Shown: positions 27,117-35,477 of the stretch, in pieces
Layout: each line of letters begins with the position of its first letter
Numbering within the stretch: position 1 is the stretch's first letter
DNA from: Sphingobacterium sp.
GTDB taxonomy: Bacteria; Bacteroidota; Bacteroidia; Sphingobacteriales; Sphingobacteriaceae
Direction of reading: 5' to 3'
Assembly (NCBI GenBank): GCA_031286695.1
Contig: JAITTY010000011.1
Location: 434,001-498,000, forward strand
DNA: 64,000 nt
Translations under genes and position numbers: made by a program
Notes under the pieces: model-generated
Database searches by the model: none
The model's input: only the letters and a program-made list of their open reading frames with translations
Told to the model about the DNA's origin: nothing

Positions 27117-28937
27117 ATGATTGCAGTACAACGGATGGGTAGATTTTTCACTACTTTGATTTTGCCACTTATATGCTTTGTTCTGTTGTTTTTTTCCTGT
27201 AAGAAAGATGGGGAAACAACGAATGAATTATCTTCCAAGCTGGCATTGACATCTAAAATCGATGCAGGAGAATTGTTGCTTGATGTCAATCAGCATACAC
27301 TAGAGTATGTTTTCAATTTTGAGAAGGGAGCCGTAAATGTCCCCGTAAAGGATATCCTCAAGATAACTTCTGATCTGGCACATTGGCGTACAAAACTCGC
27401 CTTTAGCGACGGGTCGGAGGTGGAGGTACCTACCAAGGGTAGTTCGCTCGATTTTATTGTTGAAAATATTAAACTCGATCCTTCGGGTTATAATCCACTG
27501 TCGGCCATGGTAAATGTATGGCTACCGACCTATGGTCGTGTACGGGTAACTGTGCGTGGTAAGCATGGCAAACTGGGTACTATTACGCATTTATGTAACG
27601 ATGATACACCACGTCAAAACGTACCGATATTAGGCTTATATGCCGATTATGATAATGTGGTCGATCTTGCCTTTACTGACCGGGAAGGCAACGAGCGCGG
27701 TAGCACAACGATACATATTGTCACACAAGCTCTAACAGTACAAGACTTTCCCCAGTGGAAGATTGTCAAGGGGCAAACCGAGAAAATGGAGCCTGGGATC
27801 AATTTGGTGAGTTATCCGGGGCAGAGTGAACTAGATACTTCTTTACCTTATATGATTGATAACGAGGGGGAATTGCGTTGGTTGTTGCTGTTGAAAAAAT
27901 CGCCTGATTTACAGAAATTTTCCGGATCGATAGGTCTTAAGCGGACCAAAAAAGGGACCTTTATTTCGGGTGATCAGTCTCAGCAACGTGTCGTTGAAAT
28001 TGATCTTTTTGGAAACTTGGTCAATCAGTGGGATCTGGGGAAACTGGGGTATGGATTTCACCATGAGGTTAGTGAAGCAGCCAATGGTAATTTCTTGATC
28101 AATGTAACCAAAGTTGCGGCACGTTTAACTAATGGCGAACCGCGTATTAACGACTTTATCATCGAATTGAATCCACAAACAGGTGTCTTAGTCAATGAAT
28201 GGGATCTTGCCAAGCAACTTGATACAACGCGTTATATCAAGCCCGATGGCATAACACCGCCAGCATTTTCGCAAAGCCCCAATAACTGGGCACATAATAA
28301 TTCGATTACAGAAATTGGAGAAGATTTACTGGCTACGGCACGTTATCAGGGAATCTTCAGTTTTAACCATTCGGGAACGACGCAATGGATTATATCGCCG
28401 CATAAAAATTGGGGCGCCAAATATCAGAACTTGTTGTTAAAGCCAATAGCGGAAGACGGTACTGCAATTACAGACCCAGCGGTGATCAATGGCGATGCTG
28501 CGGTTGCTGGTTTTGATTGGCCTTGGGGGCCACATACACCTGTAGCCCTGAGCAAGGATCGCATTTTAGTGTTTGACAATGGGTATAATCGGCAGTGGAA
28601 ATCCAATTTTGCTCCGGGGGTGAACAGCTATAGCCGGGTCGTGGAATACAAGGTTGACCTGGCGAATAGAACAGTGCAACAAGTATGGTCTTATGGCAAG
28701 GATCGCGGAGCGCAAGGCTTTTCACAGGCTATATCCGGCGTACAATATTTGGGGCAAACTGGACACGTCTTATTTTGCCCGGGTATGGGGGTAGCCACTT
28801 CTATTGGTTCGGGCGGACGTGTTGTGGAGATTGATCCGAAAACCAAAGAAGTGATATTCGATCTTGAGATCGCCACAGGCAGCGGTACTGCATTTCATCG
28901 TGTGACACGGATGCCACTTTATCCCGAAAACTTGTAA
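27117..28937 (+). CDS. Arylsulfotransferase (AssT)-family lipoprotein
   Basis: AssT enzymes move sulfate from one phenolic ester to another phenol without PAPS. The 606-residue product has a hydrophobic N-terminus with Cys28 in a lipobox-like FFSC, an N-terminal AssT-type beta domain (about 50-210) and a beta-propeller. The key residues of E. coli AssT appear to be present: His315/316 (GFHHE), His393 (NNWAHNNS), Arg409 (TARYQ), and the sulfate-accepting catalytic His473 (WGPHTPVAL). The start could also be Met7 (27135), which still leaves a signal peptide. Family members act on varied aryl sulfates; the substrate here is unknown. Presence beside SusC/SusD and GH130 is unusual. Confidence 0.85.
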   Translation: MIAVQRMGRFFTTLILPLICFVLLFFSCKKDGETTNELSSKLALTSKIDAGELLLDVNQHTLEYVFNFEKGAVNVPVKDILKITSDLAHWRTKLAFSDGSEVEVPTKGSSLDFIVENIKLDPSGYNPLSAMVNVWLPTYGRVRVTVRGKHGKLGTITHLCNDDTPRQNVPILGLYADYDNVVDLAFTDREGNERGSTTIHIVTQALTVQDFPQWKIVKGQTEKMEPGINLVSYPGQSELDTSLPYMIDNEGELRWLLLLKKSPDLQKFSGSIGLKRTKKGTFISGDQSQQRVVEIDLFGNLVNQWDLGKLGYGFHHEVSEAANGNFLINVTKVAARLTNGEPRINDFIIELNPQTGVLVNEWDLAKQLDTTRYIKPDGITPPAFSQSPNNWAHNNSITEIGEDLLATARYQGIFSFNHSGTTQWIISPHKNWGAKYQNLLLKPIAEDGTAITDPAVINGDAAVAGFDWPWGPHTPVALSKDRILVFDNGYNRQWKSNFAPGVNSYSRVVEYKVDLANRTVQQVWSYGKDRGAQGFSQAISGVQYLGQTGHVLFCPGMGVATSIGSGGRVVEIDPKTKEVIFDLEIATGSGTAFHRVTRMPLYPENL

Positions 28938-28965
28938 AGTATTTTTTTTGAACTGAACTAAATTT

Positions 28966-30183
28966 ATGGCCGAATCATTTGAACGTCAGCAAGCTTATAT
29001 TATCGAATCACAACGCTTATTATTGGAAAGAGCCAATGTCGAACTGTCCAATCCAGGGAAAATTGTTAAGCGTTATTTATATCCTGTTGTTACTAAAGAA
29101 CATATCCCGTTGACTTGGCGTTATGATTTTAATCCCTTGACAAATCCTCTTTTTTTAGAACGGATCGCTTTCAATTCAACAATGAATGCGGGGGCACTCT
29201 ACTGGCAAGGCAAGTATCTTTTGTTTGTTCGTGTTGAAGGGGCTGATCGAAAATCATTTTTTGCGATAGCAGAAAGTGAAAATGGGGTGGATAATTTCCG
29301 TTTTTGGGATCAGCCATTGGCTCTTCCGGAATTGGATAATGAAGAAACAAATGTATATGATATACGTCTAACTGCTCATGAAGACGGTTGGGTGTATGGT
29401 ATTTTTTGCAGTGAAAAACGAGATGCAGCAGCAGCTCCTGGGGATCTCTCCAGTGCAGTTGCTTCAGCAGGCATCATTCGATCAAAAGATTTGAAGCACT
29501 GGGAGCGTTTACACAATCTGAAAGCGAGTAGTCAACAGCGAAATGTTGTATTGCACCCCGAATTTGTACAGGGGAAATATGCTTTGTATACACGACCACA
29601 AGATGATTTTATCCTAGCAAAACGTGGTGGTGGAATTGGATGGTCATTGATTGATGATATTAAAAATGCTGTTGTTGTTGAAGAACAGATTATAAATAAG
29701 CGTTTTTATCACACAATTAAGGAACTGAAAAATGGTGAAGGTCCAGCACCTTTAAAAACAGCAAAGGGATGGTTACACCTCGCCCATGGCGTGCGTGGCA
29801 CGGCTGCTGGCTTACGTTATGTGCTGTATATTTATCTGACTAGTCTGGACGATCCGAGTCGATTAATAGCTGAACCGGCAGGTTATCTGATGGCCCCGGA
29901 AGGAGAGGAACGGATCGGTGATGTTTCCAATGTGTTATTTTCCAACGGTTGGATCATGAATGCTGACGGTATAGTTTATATCTACTACGCATCGAGTGAC
30001 ACACGAATGCATGTCGCCGTATCTTCGGTGGACCGGCTTTTGGATTACTGTCTAAACACAGCATCCGACGGCCTTCGTTCGGCAGCCTCGGTTGACAATG
30101 TCCTGCAGCTTATCGGCCGAAATGCTTTATATGCAAGGGGAGAATCCGAAATTTGTTCACAAGACAATGTGAAACAGGCCTGA
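28966..30183 (+). CDS. Glycoside hydrolase family 130, probable 4-O-beta-D-mannosyl-D-glucose phosphorylase
   Basis: This probable cytoplasmic phosphorylase splits beta-1,4-mannosyl-glucose with phosphate into mannose 1-phosphate and glucose. The 405-residue sequence follows the GH130 subfamily 1 enzymes of Bacteroides: RYLYPVVTKEHIPLTWRYDFNP near 36-57, FNSTMNAGALYWQGKYLLFVRVEG near 69-92, RKSFFAIAESENGVDNFRFWD near 95-115, and the catalytic Asp132 in NVYDIRLTAHEDGW. There is no signal peptide. In known pathways this enzyme works after a mannobiose 2-epimerase, which is not visible here. It lies 28 bases after the arylsulfotransferase gene, so the two are co-transcribed. Confidence 0.88.
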   Translation: MAESFERQQAYIIESQRLLLERANVELSNPGKIVKRYLYPVVTKEHIPLTWRYDFNPLTNPLFLERIAFNSTMNAGALYWQGKYLLFVRVEGADRKSFFAIAESENGVDNFRFWDQPLALPELDNEETNVYDIRLTAHEDGWVYGIFCSEKRDAAAAPGDLSSAVASAGIIRSKDLKHWERLHNLKASSQQRNVVLHPEFVQGKYALYTRPQDDFILAKRGGGIGWSLIDDIKNAVVVEEQIINKRFYHTIKELKNGEGPAPLKTAKGWLHLAHGVRGTAAGLRYVLYIYLTSLDDPSRLIAEPAGYLMAPEGEERIGDVSNVLFSNGWIMNADGIVYIYYASSDTRMHVAVSSVDRLLDYCLNTASDGLRSAASVDNVLQLIGRNALYARGESEICSQDNVKQA

Positions 30184-30202
30184 TAATAGGATGCGAAATT
30201 GA

Positions 30203-30240
30203 AAGCCGACCTTCTATTTTTAGATCGCATAGCTCGGCTT
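30203..30240 (+). other. Inverted repeat between GH130 and the phosphatase-fold gene
   Basis: AAGCCGA (30203-30209) and TCGGCTT (30234-30240) can pair around a 24-base loop. No T-run follows. It may be a weak mRNA structure separating the GH130 and downstream modules. Confidence 0.4.
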
Positions 30241-30243
30241 GTC

Positions 30244-30274
30244 GTTAGTTATATAAAGCTTATTGTTAGTTATA
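30244..30274. promoter_or_regulatory. Direct repeat GTTAGTTATA, 21 bp apart
   Basis: Two perfect copies of GTTAGTTATA begin at 30244 and 30265, exactly 21 bp (two helical turns) apart, 25 bases before the start of the next gene. Such spacing suits a dimeric activator binding one DNA face. It may be an operator or an internal promoter region. Confidence 0.45.
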
Positions 30275-30298
30275 AAATCGATATTTAGGAGTATACAA

Positions 30299-31198
30299 AT
30301 GAAAAATCTGATCAAGTATTATGGGGTGATTTCTTTACTTTTTTTGTGTTTGACAGTGAAATCTCAGGCCGATCAACCGCTAAAGATAATTTCTTACAAT
30401 ATCTGGAATGGATTTGAACATACGAAAGCAAAAGCGGATAAATTTATCCATTGGATGGAACGGCAGCAACCCGATATTGTTGCTTTAGAAGAACTGGTCG
30501 ATTTCAAACAGGCCGATCTTCAACAGCTGGCCGAATCCTACGGACACCATTACAGCGTCTTACTCAAAAAGAAGGGCTATCCGGTAGGGATTACATCCCG
30601 GTATCCGATTACCTTGATCAAAGCCCAGGAGGATGGGTTCTGGCATGGCATGCTGCATGTCAAAATTAAAGATATTGACTTTATTGTCACGCATCTCAGT
30701 CCTTTTTCCTGGAGGTATCGGTTGAAGGAAGCGCAGCAGATAGTGGATTATATCAAAAGTAATTCCCTGAATAACTGTATGGTCATGGGGGACCTCAATG
30801 CTTATTCTCCATTGGATGCAATTTGGCTGGAACACAAAGAACCCTTGAGGAAGAATTTATTGAATTGGGATCAAGCGCACCCAGAATATGGCAATATGCG
30901 TGGACAACGGTTCGATTATAGTGTGCTGTCGACTTTTATTGCTGCGGGTTTTGATGATTGTATTGGACGTACTGTATTTCCGGAAAATAAGCGGGTCAGT
31001 TTTCCAACAGCGACGCTTTATGGCTGGAATTGGGGTGACAGCCGATTAGCTGAAGTGTCGGAAAGGCTAGATTATATTCTATTGTCGGAGCGATTGTCGC
31101 CTTTGGTTCAGAAGGTCGAAGTGCACAATGGTCCTGATCTCGAAGGAATATCAGATCATTATCCAGTTTCTGTCGTGATTGGCCAATTGGAGAAGTAG
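30299..31198 (+). CDS. Secreted endonuclease/exonuclease/phosphatase (EEP)-fold protein
   Basis: The 299-residue product from ATG 30299 has a signal peptide (about 1-24, LLFLCLTVKSQA) and the metal-dependent EEP fold. Its motifs are ISYNIWNG (Asn), DIVALEELVD (metal-binding Glu), THLSPFSWR, VMGDLNAYSP (catalytic Asp-Leu-Asn) and the closing SDHYPV with the catalytic His. Exported EEP proteins include nucleases, sphingomyelinases and inositol phosphatases, so the substrate cannot be told from sequence alone. It sits between a GH130 phosphorylase and a sodium symporter in one orientation, 42 bases before the symporter. An extended start at TTG or ATG 30263 is rejected because it buries the signal peptide. 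Confidence 0.85.
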   Translation: MKNLIKYYGVISLLFLCLTVKSQADQPLKIISYNIWNGFEHTKAKADKFIHWMERQQPDIVALEELVDFKQADLQQLAESYGHHYSVLLKKKGYPVGITSRYPITLIKAQEDGFWHGMLHVKIKDIDFIVTHLSPFSWRYRLKEAQQIVDYIKSNSLNNCMVMGDLNAYSPLDAIWLEHKEPLRKNLLNWDQAHPEYGNMRGQRFDYSVLSTFIAAGFDDCIGRTVFPENKRVSFPTATLYGWNWGDSRLAEVSERLDYILLSERLSPLVQKVEVHNGPDLEGISDHYPVSVVIGQLEK

Positions 31199-31240
31199 AA
31201 ATATAATTGTAGATTGCGGTTGACCACGAGAAGAATATTC

Positions 31241-33124
31241 ATGGAACTTTCCGTAATAGATATAGTTATCATCGTCTGTTATTTGCTGACGATGATTGTC
31301 ATTGGCCTGATTCTTAAAAAGCGAGCTTCTAAGGATCTCGACTCTTATTTCTTGGGGGGGAAGTCACTTCCTTACTATATGCTTGGTATTTCTGATGCAT
31401 CGGGGATGTTCGATATTTCGGGTACGATGTGGATGGTTTATCTTGCCTTTGTCTATGGACTCAAGAGTATGTGGATTCCTTGGTTGTGGCCTGTCTTTAA
31501 TCAGATTTTCCTTATGGTTTACCTTTCGGTGTGGCTGCGGCGTTCGAATGTCTTGACGGGAGCTGAATGGATCCGAACCCGTTTTGGGCATGGTAAGGGG
31601 GCAGATGGGGCTTACACCATCGTCATTTTATACGCTATTGTAGCGGTGTTGGGTTTTCTATGTTATGGATTTATCGGAATCGGTAAATTTATGGAGGTAT
31701 TCTTCCCCTGGGAACAGCTTTCGCGGTTCATTCCATTGACTATTGATCCGATGTATGTTCCCCAGTTATACGGCATATTTTTTACAGCTATTACGACATT
31801 TTATGTCATGCTTGGCGGCATGCATAGTATTGTTTGGGCAGATATGGTGAAGTTTGCTATCATGATCGTATCCGGCATTGCAATCGCCGTGATTGCGATG
31901 CAACAGGTAAGTCCTGAATTGTTGGCCGCCAATACACCTGAGGGGTGGGACTCCCCCTTCTTTGGCTGGCATCTGGATATGGACTGGAGCAATTTACTCC
32001 CTTCGATCATGGACAGAATAGCCGATGATCAATACAACCTGTTTACGGTATTTGTGATGATGATGCTTTTCAAAGGTATTTTTATGAGTATGGCCGGACC
32101 TGCAGCCAACTATGATATGCAAAAGATTCTGGCCTGTAGGTCACCAAAAGAAGCCGCATTAATGAGCGGATCGGTATCTGTTATCTTGCTGATCCCACGT
32201 TATCTGATGATCATGGGTTTCACGGTGTTAGCACTTGTGTTCTTTCGGGATGAGTTTACAGCGATGGGAAGCCATATGGATTTTGAGATCATTTTACCCA
32301 AAGCAATTAGTCGTTTTGGGAAGGTTGGGTTGACCGGTTTATTATTGGCGGGACTTCTGGCTGCTTTTATGTCTTCATTTGCTTCAACGATAAATGCGGC
32401 GCAAGCATATTTGGTCAATGATGTCTTGTTGAAATTTTTTTATCGTTCTGCTTCGCCTAAAAAACAGATTCGGTTGAGTTATATTGTTTCTGTTTCTGTG
32501 GTTGTTTGCAGCACGATCATCGGATTATATGTCCAAAACATCAATTCGGTGCTGCAGTGGATCGTTTCGGCACTCTATGGTGGGTATATTGCCGCGAATG
32601 TACTCAAGTGGCATTGGTGGCGATTTAATGGGACCGGATTTTTTTGGGGAATGTTGACCGGTATATTCGGTGCAATTATTCTGCCCCAGTTTTTCCCGCA
32701 TACTTTGCCGCTTTATTATTTCCCTTTTTTGTTTGTCCTATCGCTGCTCGGCTGTTTGATGGGAACTTGGTTATCCAAACCTACTGAAGACGATGTGCTT
32801 GTCGATTTTTATGTGCGTGTTCGCCCATGGGGCTTTTGGGGACCAATTCACCAAAAAGCCTTGCAGAAATATCCTGATCTTAAAAGGAATAATCACTTTA
32901 AGCGTGATTTATTTAATGTTGGGGTGGGGATTGTATGGCAATGTTGTTTGACATTGATCCCGATGTATATTGTTATTCAACAGGGACAAGGCTTACTGAC
33001 CAGTATACTGATTTTAGGTATTACTACGCTGATCCTTAAAAAGAACTGGTATGACAAGATGTGTCGCGATGAGGCTGAATACGATGCTTTTATGACAAAA
33101 TACGGAATGAATAAAGCAGATTGA
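31241..33124 (+). CDS. Sodium:solute symporter (SSS) family transporter
   Basis: This inner-membrane sodium-coupled importer has 627 residues and roughly 13-14 hydrophobic segments. The first is VIDIVIIVCYLLTMIVIGLI, followed by the family's YFLGGKSLPYYMLGISDASGMFDISG segment. The C-terminal part (about 530-627) is longer than in minimal SSS proteins and contains further hydrophobic stretches. It probably imports the sugar processed by GH130 or the product of the EEP enzyme; this is inferred from context. ATG 31241 is preferred to TTG 31214. It is the last gene of the second glycan-type locus and converges on the DUF2911 gene; an 8-bp inverted repeat with a long loop (33171-33178 with 33221-33228) lies in the gap. 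Confidence 0.9.
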   Translation: MELSVIDIVIIVCYLLTMIVIGLILKKRASKDLDSYFLGGKSLPYYMLGISDASGMFDISGTMWMVYLAFVYGLKSMWIPWLWPVFNQIFLMVYLSVWLRRSNVLTGAEWIRTRFGHGKGADGAYTIVILYAIVAVLGFLCYGFIGIGKFMEVFFPWEQLSRFIPLTIDPMYVPQLYGIFFTAITTFYVMLGGMHSIVWADMVKFAIMIVSGIAIAVIAMQQVSPELLAANTPEGWDSPFFGWHLDMDWSNLLPSIMDRIADDQYNLFTVFVMMMLFKGIFMSMAGPAANYDMQKILACRSPKEAALMSGSVSVILLIPRYLMIMGFTVLALVFFRDEFTAMGSHMDFEIILPKAISRFGKVGLTGLLLAGLLAAFMSSFASTINAAQAYLVNDVLLKFFYRSASPKKQIRLSYIVSVSVVVCSTIIGLYVQNINSVLQWIVSALYGGYIAANVLKWHWWRFNGTGFFWGMLTGIFGAIILPQFFPHTLPLYYFPFLFVLSLLGCLMGTWLSKPTEDDVLVDFYVRVRPWGFWGPIHQKALQKYPDLKRNNHFKRDLFNVGVGIVWQCCLTLIPMYIVIQQGQGLLTSILILGITTLILKKNWYDKMCRDEAEYDAFMTKYGMNKAD

Positions 33125-33248
33125 TAAGCAAATAAGTTTTTAAATAGGGCTGAGCGAAGAGAAGAATCATGTAATCGGACGGCCTGTCGTTTGATTAAAA
33201 AATCGTTCGATCGTACCGTACCGATTACCTTGATGATGTGTTTTGCGT

Positions 33249-33764
33249 TTAGTTGCTCGCTTTAACCGTAAACGGAACAACATACTGTCCCCACTCCAAA
33301 GAAACGGTTCCTTGTGGTGTCGCATTGATCTTAAATTGTTCCTGTGAATTGCTTGCTGTGGCATTGCTGACAGAAACACGTAGGGCATCTTCGTTGGCAT
33401 CATATTTTGTCCCCCACTGATTCCACACTTTATTGAACATAATTGTTGTTTCGTGTTCTCCAGGGATACTGTAAAGACCATATTTTCCAGCGGCTAATTT
33501 CTTGCCTTCAACCAATACATCTTTATTAAATTCGATGGTGGTCGCTTCATTTGCTCCAGTACGCCATACAATACCGATAGGGGCGATATCAACACCAAGC
33601 TGACGGCCTTTCAATGAAGGTCGGCTATAATTAATGTCAATCGTGACACCATCTGTGGTGGTTACCTTGGTGTTGTCTGGAGGACTTGGGCGTTTACTTT
33701 TGTCGGTCTGGGCAAAAGTAAGTTGACCTATTAAGGTCAGGATTGTTAAAATTAGTACTCTCAT
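33249..33764 (-). CDS. DUF2911-family secreted protein
   Basis: This 171-residue exported protein from ATG 33764 has a signal peptide (about 1-19, ending TFAQ). A DUF2911 domain with INYSRPSLKGRQLG, WRTGANEATTIEFNKDV and AAGKYGLYSIPGEHETTIMFN follows. The family is common in Bacteroidota and has no known function. An in-frame upstream start (33836) adds 24 residues before the signal and is rejected. It is separated from the ilvA gene upstream by a strong terminator, so it has its own promoter. Confidence 0.85.
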   Translation of the reverse strand: MRVLILTILTLIGQLTFAQTDKSKRPSPPDNTKVTTTDGVTIDINYSRPSLKGRQLGVDIAPIGIVWRTGANEATTIEFNKDVLVEGKKLAAGKYGLYSIPGEHETTIMFNKVWNQWGTKYDANEDALRVSVSNATASNSQEQFKINATPQGTVSLEWGQYVVPFTVKASN

Positions 33765-33958
33765 TTTTCGTATATTATTGATTAAACAATTAAACTTAGA
33801 TAAATTACTTTTTATATGCAATATGCCTTCGGCCAAATAAAAGTAATTTATCGATCTCTCCTCAGTTATTGAATAGCTTTTAATAAAGGAAATATAAGAT
33901 TTTTTAAGTTATGGAATTGTTAGTTTTTTTTGAAGACTTTGGGCGGGATATTTTGGTT

Positions 33959-34009
33959 ATATAAACGGAAAAAGCCAGGATATGAATCACTGGCTTTTTC
34001 CGTTTATAT
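33959..34009. terminator. Strong terminator at the end of the ilv-leu cluster
   Basis: A 20-bp perfect inverted repeat (33959-33978 with 33990-34009; core GGAAAAAGCCAG / CTGGCTTTTTCC) has an 11-base loop. It lies 8 bases after the ilvA stop and closes the branched-chain amino acid cluster. The A/T runs inside the stem could allow function in both directions. Confidence 0.9.
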
Positions 34010-34016
34010 CATTTAT

Positions 34017-35264
34017 TTAAACAAGATATTCAAATAGTGTTTGGTCTTTGTTGATTTCAATGACATCAAACTTATATTCTTTCATGCGTTCAATCAATGT
34101 TTCGTAATCCTCAGGCTTGTTAAGCTCAATGCCGACTAGCGCTGGACCTCTTTCGCGTTCTGTTTTTTTGATAAACTCAAAACGGGTAATATCATCCTTA
34201 GGTCCCAATACTTCAGAAACGAAGAGTTTTAATGCACCTGGGCGTTGTGGGAAACGAACGATAAAATAATGTTTGTACCCTTCGTAAAGTAGAGACAATT
34301 CTTTGATTTCACTCATGCGGTCAATATCGTTGTTTCCACCGGATATGATGCAGACGACTTTCTTACCTTTAATTTCATCTTTGTGAAATTCAAGAGCAGC
34401 TACCGATAAAGCACCCGCGGGCTCAACGACAATTGCATCCTTATTGTACAGCTCTAGGATACAGGTACAGATCTTTCCCTCTGGAATTGAGCGTGTGTCA
34501 TCCAACAATTGTTTGGCAATTTCGAAGGTTGTTGCACCGATTTTTTTAACGGCGGCCCCATCAACAAATTTGTTGATATGCTCCAGCTCGATCGGTGAAC
34601 CATGTGTCAAAGCCGCTTGCATGGAGGGAGCCCCTTCGGGTTCAACACCATAACATTTGATCGCTTTGTTTTTGCTTTTCAGGTAATAGCTCGCTCCCGC
34701 GGCAAGTCCACCACCACCTATTGGGATAAATATGGCATCCATATCGGGAAGATCTTGTAAAGCTTCAACGGCTACAGTACCTTGTCCTTCCACAACTTTG
34801 AGATCATCAAATGGTGGGATAAAAGTCATACCGTGCTCTTCTGTGTAAGCTAAGGCCGCTTTTTGACAGTCATCAAAAGTGTCGCCGGTCAAGATAATTT
34901 CTACATTACCGTTGCCCCACATCTCTGTTTGTGAAATCTTTTGACGTGGTGTCGGCCCCGGCATAAATATCACGCCTTTGATGTCGAGCTTATTGCAAGA
35001 GAAAGCAACGCCCTGGGCGTGGTTGCCAGCACTCGCACATACAACGCCGCGTTGTCGCTCTTCGGTTGTTAGTGAAATAATTTTATTGTAAGCACCACGT
35101 AATTTATAGGAACGTACGACTTGTAAATCTTCCCGTTTGAGATAGACTTCGGCACCATATTTTTCGGATAGATGACGATTATATTGAAGCGGTGTTCTGT
35201 TGACCACTGACTTGATGCGGTCAAGCGTAGCTTCTGAATTGATGTTTAAGGTTGATAGATTCAT
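34017..35264 (-). CDS. ilvA: Threonine dehydratase (biosynthetic)
   Basis: This PLP enzyme converts threonine to 2-oxobutyrate, the first step to isoleucine. It has 415 residues. The PLP lysine is Lys54 in RSYKLRGAYN, the phosphate-binding loop is IPIGGGGLAAG, and SAGNHAQGVAFSC is the family's Ser/Asn/His block. The C-terminal part (about 325-415) is a single ACT-like domain (HYFIVRFPQRPGALKLF), shorter than the double domain of E. coli IlvA (514 residues). It is last in the cluster and has a 213-bp gap and a terminator before it, so it may be partly independent. Confidence 0.94.
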   Translation of the reverse strand: MNLSTLNINSEATLDRIKSVVNRTPLQYNRHLSEKYGAEVYLKREDLQVVRSYKLRGAYNKIISLTTEERQRGVVCASAGNHAQGVAFSCNKLDIKGVIFMPGPTPRQKISQTEMWGNGNVEIILTGDTFDDCQKAALAYTEEHGMTFIPPFDDLKVVEGQGTVAVEALQDLPDMDAIFIPIGGGGLAAGASYYLKSKNKAIKCYGVEPEGAPSMQAALTHGSPIELEHINKFVDGAAVKKIGATTFEIAKQLLDDTRSIPEGKICTCILELYNKDAIVVEPAGALSVAALEFHKDEIKGKKVVCIISGGNNDIDRMSEIKELSLLYEGYKHYFIVRFPQRPGALKLFVSEVLGPKDDITRFEFIKKTERERGPALVGIELNKPEDYETLIERMKEYKFDVIEINKDQTLFEYLV

Positions 35265-35446
35265 TGTTAGATGATTGCCTAGTTAAGGTAGCAAATAAAA
35301 CGCAGATATTCGTTGTTATATGAGAGATTCTACCTATACAGTGTTTAATTTGAATTGATTTTGAATGGAAGATCGTTTGAACGCGTGATAAAATAATAAT
35401 CAGCTACGTGTCATTTGGATCCTTTTTAAAAAAATGTGTTTATGAT

Positions 35447-35471
35447 AAAAAAAGGCTGCATCTGCAGCCTT
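35447..35471 (-). terminator. Intrinsic terminator after leuA
   Basis: AAGGCTGCA / TGCAGCCTT (35452-35460 with 35463-35471) forms a 9-bp stem; on the minus strand it is followed by a long U-run (the A-run from 35447 on the plus strand). It lies 7 bases after the leuA stop, so transcription of leuA and ilvA is at least partly separate. Confidence 0.88.
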
Positions 35472-35477
35472 CCTTTT

